DNA of 64,000 nt, taken from contig OY783197.1 of the NCBI GenBank assembly GCA_963678675.1, forward strand, positions 7,199,143-7,263,142. Direction: 5' to 3'. Within the stretch, counting starts at the first letter, position 1, and each line of letters begins with the position of its first letter. The notes beneath the pieces are model-generated. The model was not told where the DNA came from. It did not search any database and saw nothing but the letters and a program-made list of their open reading frames with translations. The position numbers and the translations under genes were made by a program. The DNA is from Xiphydria camelus (lineage: Eukaryota; Arthropoda; Insecta; Hymenoptera; Xiphydriidae). This document shows positions 10,140 through 21,267 of this stretch, one piece after another.

Positions 10140-10580
10140 TGCAGATACGTTTGAGGTGTCAGCTGGCTAGGTGACGGTGGGGGTAGTTGCTAAGGGGTTG
10201 CAAACACATGAAAAAAATCGTGACGGGAATCAATCCCGGGCAGCACGAAACTTTTATGAATGGAAAATTATGTTCTATAATGAACATTGAACATTGTCAG
10301 CTGGCCGGGGGGTGGTGGGGTACTTGTCAGCTAGGGGTGCGAATGAGTCCGAAAATGCGAATTTTGAAAACGATGTCGGGCAACTTGAAATTTTGGTGGA
10401 TACTAATATTTTATATAAGAATCACGAAAAAAAGTGTCAGCTGCTCATATGTCGGTGGAAAAGTTGTCAGCTGGGGTCACAAAAGGTTCCGGGAGTAGAC
10501 GCGCTGTTAGCTGGCACGCATGACCTTTAATGCATCGGCTGACAATTTTTCCACCAACATACGAGCAGCTGATACTTTTT
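10140..10580. promoter_or_regulatory. Repeated GTCAGCTG motifs in the left arm (mirrored in right arm)
   Basis: TGTCAGCTGG or close variants (including CAGCTGAC-type inversions) occur about eight times at roughly 20-140 bp spacing, e.g. near 10158, 10297, 10326, 10436 and 10463. The same set is mirrored at 12090-12510. Repeated subterminal motifs of this sort are often transposase-binding sites; that role is inferred. Confidence 0.5.
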
Positions 10581-10889
10581 TCCGTAAATATAACATTAAA
10601 TATTAGTATCCAATTAAATAACAAGTTTCCCGAAATCATTATTGATGATTTAATCATGAAAAACATGCACGGGGCAATTTCGACTTAACAACTTCAGTCC
10701 TAATACGTCAAACATAATACGTCAATAAATATATCGCGAATGGGTTGGCTAATGAAATATGCTCAAGACTACCCTTAAAACTGTATAAACAGGTGAGCTG
10801 ATATGAGCAATTTGCACCGATCTGCTTATCCCTTAAAGTATATATGAAAATGAAGATTGTAACATAAATGTAATAAACATACATGTAAT

Positions 10890-11811
10890 AATGGAGCACG
10901 TATTTTTCCGCAAACTAAGGGATGTGAAAAGCGAGTCGCTCGTAGTCGCTTTTTCTCGGCATTTTAGTAGTGTTATCTTTTTCAATCCTTACCTATTTTT
11001 TCCAATCAATTACTGTAGGATTCCTGGTAAAATTATTTTCGTTCAAAATTCAACTACCTTTGCATTTCTATTTTTGCTTGTCCGGAAGGGACAATTTATT
11101 ACTTTATGGCTCTTTCTCGAAAGTACAGAAAAAGGGGGAAAACGTTCTTACTGAGTCTTCGAGTGAAAGTTTTTTCCGAACATGTGATAACCAGACAGTC
11201 GAGGCGATGGCTCATGGGGTGGCCGCCACGGTCATTGCCAATGCTCTGCCAGTCATCGAAAGATTTGTTTGTACCATGTATGGCTTTAAGACAATAAAAA
11301 AAAAGTTAATGATGCACGTGTGGCGACCTTCATGAAAGTATATAAACGAGGAAAAGATGATAACAAATTTACATTGCCTGATAAGAACTTTGACGCATCC
11401 CTCTTGCGACCATCATACTCTGAATTAAAACAGCAATTATTGAGGACCATCTACATATCGAGGATTTGGAGCAACGCGCACAAGCAAGTTCCGTCCACAT
11501 TGGACCCACTGGATTATGGATGGCAGCTGGAGGAAGGTAAATACACCTGCAAATGGTTCGATGGCGACCAATTACCTCCGACTGTGGAAATGATCACTCA
11601 AGACGCCGACAATACTAAAGGTATTTATTTAAATTATTTGAATTTGTCATGTCATAAAATATTAATAATTTTTATACAATCAATTACTTATTTTTCCAGA
11701 TGACAATGAACAGCCTGATGGTGATCTTTTACCAATCGAACAGGAGATTAAAGACTCGGATGATATGCCGAAGAAGAAGATGATGACGAAGATTGAGATT
11801 TAATATCGACA
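10890..11811 (+). pseudogene. Uncharacterised transposon protein family, C-terminal half (locus 1, GDQLP type)
   Basis: The coding relic runs through frames at 10970-11335 and 11320-11703. Readable blocks are VIANALPVIERFVCTMYG, a DARVATFM-like stretch over the frameshift, LLRPSYSELKQQLLRTIY, and YGWQLEEGKYTCKWFDGDQL. The frame breaks at an A-run near 11296. A GTATTT donor near 11620 and a TTTTCCAG acceptor ending at 11699 mark a short intron; the last exon encodes an acidic tail, itself frameshifted. Related blocks appear at 13.0-14.2, 48.9-50.8, 56.0-56.4 and 58.0-58.6 kb. I know this protein type as a widespread, unnamed family in arthropod genomes; its biochemical role is not known to me. 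Its position between inverted arms suggests the element's own gene. Confidence 0.6.
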
Positions 11812-12963
11812 TGTTAAGATAAATTAATTTTTTTTACCAATAAAACGATTTTGTAATGTAAAATGGTTTACTATGTTAATTTATGTAGTACAGTATTATA
11901 ATGCATTATAATTAAGCACTAAATAATTATCCATTGCTAGTTAAATGAATTTCTGATTATGTAGGACTGAAGTTGTTAAGTCGAAATTGCCCCGTGCATG
12001 TTTTTCATGATTAAATCATCAATAATGATTTCGGAAAACTTGTTATTTAATTGGATACTAATATTTAATGTAATATTTACGGAAAAAAGTAACAGCTGCT
12101 CGTATGTTGGTGGAAAAATTGTCAGCCGCGATGCATTAAAGGTCGTGCGTGCCAGCTAACAGCGCGTCTACGCCCGGAACCTTTTGTGACCCCAGCTGAC
12201 AACTTTTCCACCGACATATGAGCAGCTGACACTTTTTTTCGTGATTCTTATATAAAATATTAGTATCTACCAAAATTTCTAGTTATCCGACATCGTTTTC
12301 AAAATTCGCATTTTCGGACTCATTCGCACCCCTAGCTGACAAGTACCCCACCACCCCCCGGCCAGCTGACAATGTTCAATGTTCATTATTGAACATAATT
12401 TTCCATTCATAAAAGTTTCGTGCTGCCCGGGATTGATTCCCGTCACGATATTTTTCATGTGTTTGCAACCCTTTAGCAACTACCCCCACCGTCACCTAGC
12501 CAGCTGACACCTCAAACATATCTGCACAATGTGGGTACAATCGAATAAAAATAAAAGAAACTACCCGATAATCGTTGCACTTTTGTACACGGGCTCCAGG
12601 ACTAAAACTGGCCCGGCCTGGTGACGGTCCGTTGGCGACGCCCGGTCACGGCCCGGTAAAGTGAGAACAAAAGCATTTGATTCTATTGGACAGATCGTCC
12701 GCCGGACGACGGACGATACTCGGCCGTGCTCCGGCCCTGGCACGGTCCGGTAATATATGTCCCGACCTTTATTCGACGAGAACTGAACGATACAAATTCG
12801 TATGATCGGTGTGAACGGCTTGGCTACTCTGGCGCGTACATAAGTTAATAATTTTATTGATGAAAAGATATGATGACTAATTTTATTTCTATTAAAATGA
12901 TATTAAGAATGTTAAATATTCGTAGAATATCACTACCATGCTTGAACTTCCAGTATAACCATA

Positions 12964-14160
12964 ATGTATGATGTTCTGTCTGTGGAACGAACATTTTTTT
13001 CATTTACGTTTGAAAATTTTTCCATTGAGGCACGCGACATAAAAATGCAGGATATAGGTAACATCAGTTTCCTATATCACGATCACTCCAAAAATTTAGC
13101 AGCATTTATCGCTGCTCTTAAACAGAATATGAATCCTTTCAATTGCTTGGAAATTAGGGACAATTTTTTATTTAAAATTTTGAATTTTGCAAGCTTTAAT
13201 AACGAACAAAAAGTAAAAATTAATAATAAAGTACGCGAGGTTCGTACGCAACGTGATCTGTTTGGTCGGATAACATACCCCAACAGGGTATATCAATGAA
13301 GGAGACAGTGGATATCGAAAAAATGTTTTCCTCACTCTTGCCCATTTCGAGGCCTTTTCCAGCCTATTTTTAGACTGTAAGATGGCGTTTTTCCCGCGTG
13401 ACACCAACCTGGAGTCCGCAGGCTGTCAAAAGATTGCTTAGTCCGAAGTGGGTTCTTTTTCCAAACTGATAAACGCACGTGAAATGAGCTGTGTATACTT
13501 CTGTTTGTTTTGTTTTCAGAAATGGGCATTCGTGAGAAAAAATAGTATATGTCATTCGGCTGAAATCCTCGGATTTTTAAGACTGTGTTTAGGTCGTAGC
13601 ACGAGGCATGGTGAGGGGACGAGGCTTGCCTTCGGCGAGCCTCATATCTTCACCATGCCTCGTGTTACGACGTAATTAAACACAGTCTGAAAAAACCTCG
13701 GATTACCGCCTAATGATATAAGATACTATTTCGTATCCCATGACTCCGATATCCACATCATTATGTCACTTAGATGGTACTATTTGTAAGACATTTAAAT
13801 CTGCATTACTGAAAAATTGCCGAAATGACAGTACGCTACCTCCTGCAATCGATGTCGTAATTGTTGATGGATTTTTTTTTAATTCGTCATATTAAAGATG
13901 TGCCAAAGTCGTTCGGCAATATTTCAAAGAAAATTCTACAAATTCTATACAGTTATGATACTCTACGTGTACATATAGTTTTTGGTCGGTATTCTCGGCC
14001 TTCAATCAAAGATTACGAGCGTTCGTTGCGAGGAAGTTTCGAAACTGATATGATTACGAGTACGTCATCTCTGATCCAAAACAAGCTAGACCAACTGACT
14101 TTTCGAAAGAACTTCGAAATGACAAATTCAAAGAAGCTTTAGTCGTTTTTCTAATTTCAC
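12964..14160 (+). pseudogene. Uncharacterised transposon protein family, N-terminal and central part (locus 2)
   Basis: An N-terminal frame (12964-13299) contains AFIAALKQNMNPFNCLE. After a gap interrupted by a 120-bp MITE, 13840-14142 gives a VIVDGFFF-like start, IKDVPKSFGNISKKILQIL, then HIVFGRYSRPSIKDYERSLR, and finally a block reading LRNDKFKEAL in another frame. The run DGFF, PKSFGNISKKIL, VFxxY, SIKDYER and LRN-FK-AL is the central core of the same family as 48.9-50.8 kb. At least two frameshifts are present. A TTTTGTTTTCAG acceptor-like site lies at about 13508-13519. Confidence 0.6.
13576..13695. mobile_element. 120-bp hairpin MITE with 9-bp duplication
   Basis: Termini TTTTAAGACTGTGTTTA and TAAACACAGTCTGAAAAAA are inverted, and much of the interior is also paired. 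CCTCGGATT flanks both ends (13567-13575 and 13696-13704). Nine-base duplications are typical of Mutator-like elements. Confidence 0.75.
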
Positions 14161-14213
14161 ACTAGCAAACTCGAGAAGTAGGTACCTCTATTGGTAACAA
14201 AAATATCTATTAA

Positions 14214-14492
14214 GTATATAAAATAGTTTTTCGGATCGACAATCGACTCAAAACTCCGTCCCCCACCAATCGCCTACCGGTCAACGCGCCGCCGCCGCTG
14301 CCCTCGCCATCTCCTTCCAACCCTTCCACCCCCTTCCTCGACACGTCATTTTATCCCCCTTCCACCCCTTTCCTACTCCTCCACCACCTTTCCTCCTCCT
14401 CCTCCGGAGCCGAAAATGATGACGTGATTTACGACAGCGACGAGATATTGAGTTTGAGGATTATATGGAAAATAAGGGTTACGAAACAGTAA
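14214..14492 (+). other. 92-codon Pro/Ser-rich open frame without ATG
   Basis: Bounded by stops at 14211 and 14490, this frame is rich in Pro, Ser and Thr, then has SSSSSGAENDDVIYDSDEIL, an acidic end. It follows the family relic at 12964-14160 and may be a terminal exon of it or chance in a CT-rich tract. No family was recognised. Confidence 0.3.
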
Positions 14493-14749
14493 TTTTATAT
14501 TCAATTAATATTAGAGATGTATATTGTATTCGAAGTAGAAAGAAAACAAAATTTAATGAAAAAAAAATCGATTTTTCACTGTTTTTGAAATTTTCAAAAT
14601 TCGTGAGCGACCTCTAGAAAATTTGTTATAGTGCTAATCTTTGGTGACGATTCTTAAAACATGAGAAACTAACATAATCTGACGTGTCACCCCAATGTAT
14701 TGTATATTGTAATAGTTTATATGGGTCATTCCATGTCAACTTTTAGTAG

Positions 14750-15440
14750 TGTAGGGGAGTTCAGGATGGTCTGGTGGCGTTTAGTTTAACAAAACAAGTT
14801 TATTCTGTACTGGTAAACCGGGATGTTTGCTAAAACGTTATCAGCGTCAATGTCGACATAGATCCTGCGTCATTCAACGTTATCATTGAGGTTCATACGA
14901 TATCTTAATTGTGTTGTTTGAAAAATACATGTCATTGATTCATTTCAATAAGTTTCATTTTTCATGTAATTGCAAGTACGTGTTTTGCTAAAACAATTAA
15001 AAACTGTATGAAATGTATATAAATAAAAATGTAGGTATCGTTTCATAAGACCTTTTCACTGTTTACGTCAAAACGGCCTTAAAGTTCGAGGTTTTCTAAA
15101 TTAAAAAAAAAGGATACATAATAAACTGGGGACGTGTAAAAAGAGGACATTGAGAGGTATTTTTACATGAACTTGAGAAATCGAAAAACCCATTTTTATG
15201 GGTCGGTGGTGGGGGTAACTTGAAAAAAAAATTTTTTCCAGAATTTTTTCGCACCAGTTTTATAGATCAAGGGAAACCATAAAACTTTTATTTCAACTTT
15301 TTTTCCTTATCTTTCACCGTTCGGGAGTTATTCCGTGAAGAAGAAAAATCTGCATTTTTTTCAAGGGATGACTTCACCCCTTAAAACCGTAATACCGCAC
15401 CAATGAAATGTATTTTTGTACCTATTACGCTTGAACTACT
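14750..15440. other. Non-coding repeat-like DNA
   Basis: AT-rich, no coding frame. Contains a tract around 15180-15400 of the kind shared by insect non-autonomous elements (poly-A/T, TTCACCCCTTAAAACC). No ends were resolved. Confidence 0.4.
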
Positions 15441-15459
15441 CTACTTGCACACGGAATGG

Positions 15460-16295
15460 CGGAATTTTCTGAATTTTCGGATTCCCTAACTTCCCTTGTG
15501 AGTCTCCATATCAAAAGTTGCTCGTCTACCTCGCTCGAGCTCTAGTCACGGACTGCCTGTCGTACGACCCCTCGCTCAGAGCGTACCCTCTGGTAGCGGG
15601 GGCACAACAGGACTTTCGGATGTCCCGGAAACGGGCAGTAGCTCTCGAACATTCCAACGCTGCCGCGTCATCCTGGGCCTTCTCGATCGCACGCTAGCAG
15701 GTAGCAAGGGGTAGCAGTTTACGGGAATGCTCGGAATAAACACGAAGGCCCTCCGCCCACGAGGCTACTCAAAAGAAACTGGAACTGGTAAGTAACTGGA
15801 ATCACTAGCAACTAGTCGCCTTGGTTTCGCACACGAAGCAACGCGAAAGTGACGTGATTTCGACCGGTCGGTACGCAATGACCAATGTCTGCAGTTTCGT
15901 TTCGTATCCGTGAGCTTGTTTTACTGAATCTACCACGCACAACGTCGGCAACTCGGCAACTCTAATCACTTGGCGACTAGCAGGATGAGTCGCTAGAAAT
16001 CAATTGCCAACGCATCACAAACTAATCACTTTGCAGTTGCGTCGTGAGCGGACTTCTATTGAAATGCATCGGCGGAAACTTGCACGCGACTCGTTGGCGA
16101 TTTGGGTTCCAATCGCGTCGCTTCTCAGTAGCCTCGTGGGCGGAAGGCCGAAGTATTCGAGCACTGAATCATCTTGGCCTTCCCGTCGCATTGCTACGCG
16201 CTCCTTGTCTTAACTGTACCGTTAGGTGCTCGATGCCTACCCCTGACTTCCTGCATCGGCACTGGAATGTTCGGCGTGTCCCTTATCTACTCTTA
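15460..16295. repeat. GC-rich block, possible LTR or promoter, cut by the Harbinger
   Basis: GC content rises sharply here and resumes after the Harbinger (19600-19680). A Gypsy relic follows in minus orientation from 19749, so this may be that element's 3' LTR. No TG..CA ends or second copy were found. Confidence 0.3.
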
Positions 16296-16620
16296 AGCGG
16301 AGTCCACACTATGTAACAAAACATGTTTTATAGCAAAGTTATACAACTTGTTAGATAAATGAGAGGAAAAATGTTATATATCACATTGTTGTACAACATT
16401 TTTCTTGTTATATCGCAAGTTTTATGTTATCCATAAGGTGTCGGTAAAGATCAAAGGAAGTTATAAAACTTTGTTGTAAAACATGCCCTGACTTGTCTAC
16501 ACTTAAAAATATGTTATTGAAACATCGCTAGGTTTGGCGCAGTATTGCAAGAACCATCGTACGGCTTGTACCTTCGTGAGTGATTTTGCTTTGCTTTATT
16601 CACGTGGAGTTATTTACGCG

Positions 16621-18902
16621 ATGGAATGGTCAAAAGAGCTGACCACTCATTTAATTGAGCTATTTCGCGAGCAACGAGTATTATGGGATCCTACATTTAT
16701 GGATTTTAAAAACAGAAATAAAAAGCACGACGCATGGGCTGAACTAGCCGCAGAATTTAAAACAGATGCAAGTGAAGTAGAAAAAAAAAATGCGCATGCT
16801 TATTGGACAATTCCAACGAGAATTGAAAAAAGGCAAGAGTGGCGATGGAGCTGATGTTCCTATAAAACAAAGTGGATTTTTTTTTAAATGCTTTTATTTC
16901 TAAAAGATAAAAATATGCCTCGTCATTCTACTGAAGGTGGTCTAACGCCGAAGCAAGCTACTGATGAGACACAGCACACTAGGAATACAACTACAGCTGA
17001 GGTAAGTACACTTTAAATTAATAACCACATTGAAATCAGACATTATTCTGCCACGGTACTTTCCCCTCCTCACTGGTAAAGAACAAAGAAAATTCTTTTC
17101 GTATTTCTTTGCCTAGCTCACTAGGTTTCCTAGGAATCTTTTTAAGTCTTAGCAAAGTGCCATTTGGCTGACCTTCGACTCTCCATGTACCGGGTATTAG
17201 TTCTCCCGTGAGCATGTCCTCTGAATCGAAAGTTCCTGGTGGACAGTAGGATGAAGATGACTGACCTTTTCGAAGAAAATTGTGCAGATAACAACTTGCT
17301 AAAACTACTTTTTCTGCCTTTTGAGGCTCAAGAAGCATTGGTTTTCTTAACACCCTGAATATAGCAGATAAAATTCCAAATAAATTCTCAACTACACGTC
17401 TTGCTCTGCTGTGTCTGTAATTGTAAATTCGACCCTGTGAACCTTTCTGTTGAGTCCCTGGGAAGGGTGTCATAATATGCGGCTGTAAAGCAAATGCCTC
17501 ATCTCCAAGAAACACAAAAGGTGAAGGTGACGTTCTTCCTGGTAAAACTTTCATTGGTGGGAGGTTCAAGGAAGACGTTTCAAGTAACTCTTTAAATGTT
17601 GTGTTAGAAAATACTCCGCCGTCAGACAAACGGCCTAAGCAACCAACATTTACAAACGTAAAGCAATAGTTAGCGTCCACTATAGCTAAAAACACTATGC
17701 TGAAGAATCCCTTATAATTAAAATATTCGCTTCCACTGTTTCTTGGAGCTTGTAAACATATGTGTTTTCCATCGATACTGCCACAACAGTGAGGGTAATT
17801 CCACTTCTGGTTAAAATCATTTGCAATCTGCTGCCATTCCTGTTGGTGTTTGGGCACCTGAAGAAAAAGGAATTATGCTGTATTATTATATTCATTTGAA
17901 TACAATTATTGTAACGAGCTGTTTTTTTAGGTATGACCCAAAGTTATGTTTTTCTAAAAGAGACACCTTGTATATTTTTATACAAAAAGGTGGCTGTCAC
18001 AATTTCAAATGCAACGATGTATGACACTCTTAAAATTAATACAGGCATCATTGGGTTTGGAAGAATGAAAGCTTCCTTTTGGATAAAAATATACAGGGTT
18101 ACGTCATATCGAAAAAATTACAGCAATTCTGTGTGTAGCATCTTTAGTTTCACAAAAAAGTAGCACAACAATGCGAAAACCGCAACTCTGAATCTTTACC
18201 AATAAGGAGCATACCCCGTAAAACACACGAAAATGAGACACCCTGTATATAGATATTTTTTGCCGATAAACATTAAATTAACTGCTATTAGACATAAAAG
18301 TGTAACACATATTGTTGGTTTTATAGGAAGAAGAGCGGTCACAGCCACATCCAGAGGTGCAAGATGATACAGAAAAACGTCAAGAAAAAACTGTAGATAA
18401 AATCATTCCACGTATACCTATAACTAAAGCCATCAAGAGAAAGGCAGTAGACACGAAATCTGAAGAAGCGTATGCGGTAATGAAACAAGTAGCCAGTAAA
18501 ATGAAAAAGCGAGATGACTTCGATGTATATGGTGAATATGTAGCGAACACTTTGCGGAAGCTCAAGTGCAAATCAGTGATAAGCTGCGCCAAATTTGAAA
18601 TAAACAATGCTCTCTACCGAGCAGAATGTTCAGATTCAGGCATGTTTCCACCTTCGACATCCACCACGCCGCACACTACACCTACACCCTCTGCTTCAAT
18701 AGAAACACCAATTCAATCAGACACTGGCACTCAATTATACAATGCACCTGAGCCAACCACCATTCCGTCCAGTACACCTACACCCTCTGCTTTACCAGTT
18801 GAAACACCGATTGAAACAGATATTGACACTCAGTCATACACAGGCACAGAAGACAATACTGAGGATGAATTAAACTTTACACAAATGTTACTGCAGTTAT
18901 AA
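16621..18902 (+). pseudogene. Harbinger MADF/SANT-like DNA-binding protein, two exons
   Basis: Exon 1 (ATG 16621 to 17001) begins MEWSKELTTHLIELFREQ, a MADF/Myb-like trihelix. An extra A in the A-run near 16785-16795 shifts the frame, and a second shift lies near 16875. The donor GAG|GTAAGT at 17001/17002 and the acceptor TTTTATAG ending 18326 join in frame to exon 2 (18327-18902). Exon 2 has a basic stretch (KAIKRKAVDTKSEEAYAVMK), a helical segment, two TPTPSA-type Thr/Pro repeats and an acidic end ELNFTQMLLQL. In Harbingers this partner brings the transposase to nucleus and DNA. The intron contains transposase exon 2 in full on the other strand. Confidence 0.85.
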
Positions 18903-19425
18903 AGTATGTATTTTTTTCTATCTGAAACTAAGTTAATAAAAAGTTTAATAAAAAGTATACTTACTTTGATTCTGTCCCTCAAACAGTCAATGAGAGCGTC
19001 ACAAACTTCTGGCACAATATTCGAAATACTCTGCTTAGAAAATTTGAATAAATAGCTTAAACTTTGATACGAATCTCCAGTTGCTAAGAATCTCAGCGTA
19101 ACTGCTAATCTTTCTCTTATTGGAATTGCATCTCGAAATGATGTGTCCTTCCTGCCTATTTTATGGCCGATTTCATTTATAAGGTATTCAAAATCAGAAC
19201 TTGTATCATTCTTAAAAAGTTTTTAAAACTACCATCACATTTAATGTTTCCTGTCGATGGGTCTGTGTCATCTATTTCAAGATCAGTTAAAAGAGCTGTA
19301 CCACTATATTTTTCTCGAGCTTTTAACGATGGTCGAACCCAAAATCTTCGTTTAGACCGCCGTCGCCTACACAAAATTACACAAGCTGCTGCTGCCATGA
19401 TTACATCCTCTACGTTTGACGCCAT
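17036..19425 (-). pseudogene. Harbinger transposase (HARBI1/ALP1-like), two exons, frameshifted
   Basis: Exon 1 (19425-18965) starts MASNVEDVIMAAAACVIL with the basic RRRRSKRRFWVRPSL block typical of the family. One frameshift lies near 19206. The donor AAA|GTAAGT sits at 18965/18964. Exon 2 (17857-17036, after CTTCAG) holds the DDE nuclease: Asp in CCGSIDGKH, Asp in FLAIVDANY, Asp in FLGDEAFAL and the Glu in RRVVENLFG. The protein cuts and joins DNA at TWA targets in living relatives. Exon 2 ends with a stop at 17036. The MADF gene's last exon lies inside this gene's intron on the opposite strand. Confidence 0.92.
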
Positions 19426-19748
19426 TTCACATACTACCTACCTACAGCTACAAATGCGCACTATTTTATTTCGATTTTTGCTATATAATCTGGATGCTTC
19501 TGTTATATTAGAACAAGTTACACGACAAAGTTGTACAACACATTTGTTGTACAACTTAGTTATTAACATGTTTTGTTATATAGTCTGGACTCCGCTTTAC
19601 AACTCAGCCATGCCTGACATTTGTCCGTCCTCGGACACCGTTCATTACCGAATATAAAGTACATTACTTAGCCATACTAACGAAATAACCTAACGGGGTA
19701 CATAATATTAACCTAATGTAATTTTAGCTACGCGACTTAAATCATCCA

Positions 19749-21267
19749 TCAGTTTTCGCTGTCTTCGCTTACATTAGTATCTATCCAACGCCTTATATCG
19801 CTACTTCTCCATACACCTTCGTATGGTTTTTGAGAATTCTGAAAGCCTTCTGGGTCTGCTACAACATACCTATCATTTCTTAATTTCTTCGTAATGACAT
19901 ATAGTCCTTTAAACTCTGGTATTAATTTCTTTGAGACTCCCGGTGTGCTTTCAAAATTCCTTATCATAACCAAATCCCCATTTTCGTACTACTCAGAGTC
20001 TGCGTTTCTTATCTGTATATTTCTTATTATACTCCTGAGCCTTATCTATTTTCTCCGCCGCTTTTTCGCGTACTTGTTCGAAGTCACGATCTTTATCATT
20101 TGACACTGTATTTTCTAAATATTCTCAACTAAATATTCATCAATGATACTGCCACGTTGATTTACGAACGGAAAAATAAAACGCTCGGACTTTGACCTGT
20201 AGCTTTATGAATTGAGTTATTTAAGGCCAATTCAACTTCCCTAAGACCTTTATACCAGTACTTTTCGACTTCTTTATCACTCAACTTAGCAAGCATAGGC
20301 ACTAACGTACGATTGACCCTTTCCACCTGGCCATTGGCTTGTCGAGATCCAGTCGCGATTTTCACATGCTTCACATGATTTTCCTTTAGAAATTCTTCAA
20401 ACTCGCTAAACGCGCGAAGCATGTTCCCCGATCAGATACTAAAACAATAGGACGACTAAAGTTTGTAAAATTCTCTCTTAGATAATGTATCGCTTCCATG
20501 CTAGAAGTACTTTTAGTGGGATATAACTTTATAAATTTCGTAAATACGTCAACTACGACTAATACATGTTGCTTGATTAATCTCCTCTTATCTATCGGAC
20601 CTACGTGATCTACATGAATCGTTGCTTTTGGGATTACATGCAAATATCCCTCGCTTTTTCCGGACTTAGGTGAAAACACAATACATTTAAGACAGTTCTG
20701 AATGTGACTTTGCACTTTTTCATTTAACTTCGGAAACCAGTAATTTTCTAATATCAACGCACACGTTTTTTCTTTCCCCAAATGTCCCATCTCATCATGA
20801 TATTTATACAAAACATTTGCTGTCATTTGTCTAGGTACATAGAAAAGTAAATTCTCATTCCTTTTACGATACACCATACCATTTCTTAATTCATAAAACT
20901 TATCTTCTTTACATTCAAGACCTTCGCGAATTTCTACAATGACCGGGTCTCTACTCTGACATACGCTAAGATTCCATTCCATTGGATTGTCCTCGGTTAC
21001 CATAATTACAGAGCTCTTTCTACTTAACGCATCGACATGTCGCATCCTGATACTTGATCGATGTTCAACACTGTAATCGTAGCTCATTAACTCAAGAGCC
21101 CACCTGGCAATACGCGGATTTAATTCTTTCTTGTTCAAAGTCATCGTCAATGAGTCACAGTCCGTAATTATTTTAAATTTAATTCCCTGGAGGTAAATTC
21201 GGAATCTTCGCAACGTATAAATGAGGAGCAGACTTCCAAAAAGCGTTTTGTTGGAAGGGAATCTCAT
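19749..21267 (-). pseudogene. Gypsy pol relic: RNase H and integrase
   Basis: 21267-20386 reads the C-terminal half of RNase H (IITDCDSL with catalytic Asp, RIARWALELMSYDY, HVDALSR), then the integrase zinc domain (H-x-H around HDEMGHLGKE, CLKC) and catalytic core (VDHVGP, VSDRGTCF). 20422-20162 overlaps with the third catalytic region (KIATGSRQANGQVERVNR, Glu) in another frame. 19973-19749 gives a C-terminal domain. Multiple frameshifts are present. This is Ty3/Gypsy order (RNase H before integrase). Confidence 0.88.

Larger units (their letters stand above)
9840..12767. mobile_element. 2.93-kb DNA element with very long inverted arms
   Basis: Outer ends GGTCGGGACATA.. (9840 on) and ..ATGTCCCGACC (to 12767) are inverted repeats. 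Homology lapses for about 140 bp, then resumes from about 10060 to 10702 against 11963 to 12590 at high identity. Flanks read TTTAA and TTTAT, so the duplication is unclear. The 1.26-kb middle carries a decayed plus-strand gene of the family described at 10890-11811. Confidence 0.8.
16296..19596. mobile_element. Complete Harbinger (PIF) DNA transposon, 3301 bp
   Basis: Ends AGCGGAGTCCACACTATGTA (left) and the inverted equivalent at the right are TIRs of about 30 bp ending near AAAACATG. TTA flanks both sides (16293-16295, 19597-19599), the 3-bp TWA duplication of Harbinger. It carries both standard genes: a DDE transposase (minus) and a Myb/SANT-MADF DNA-binding protein (plus). Frameshifts in both genes make this copy inactive but recent. 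Confidence 0.95.

Noticed and set aside
17821..18163. Plus-strand small frames within the Harbinger introns
   Set aside because: They overlap the transposase exon or intron, lack domains and look like shadows.
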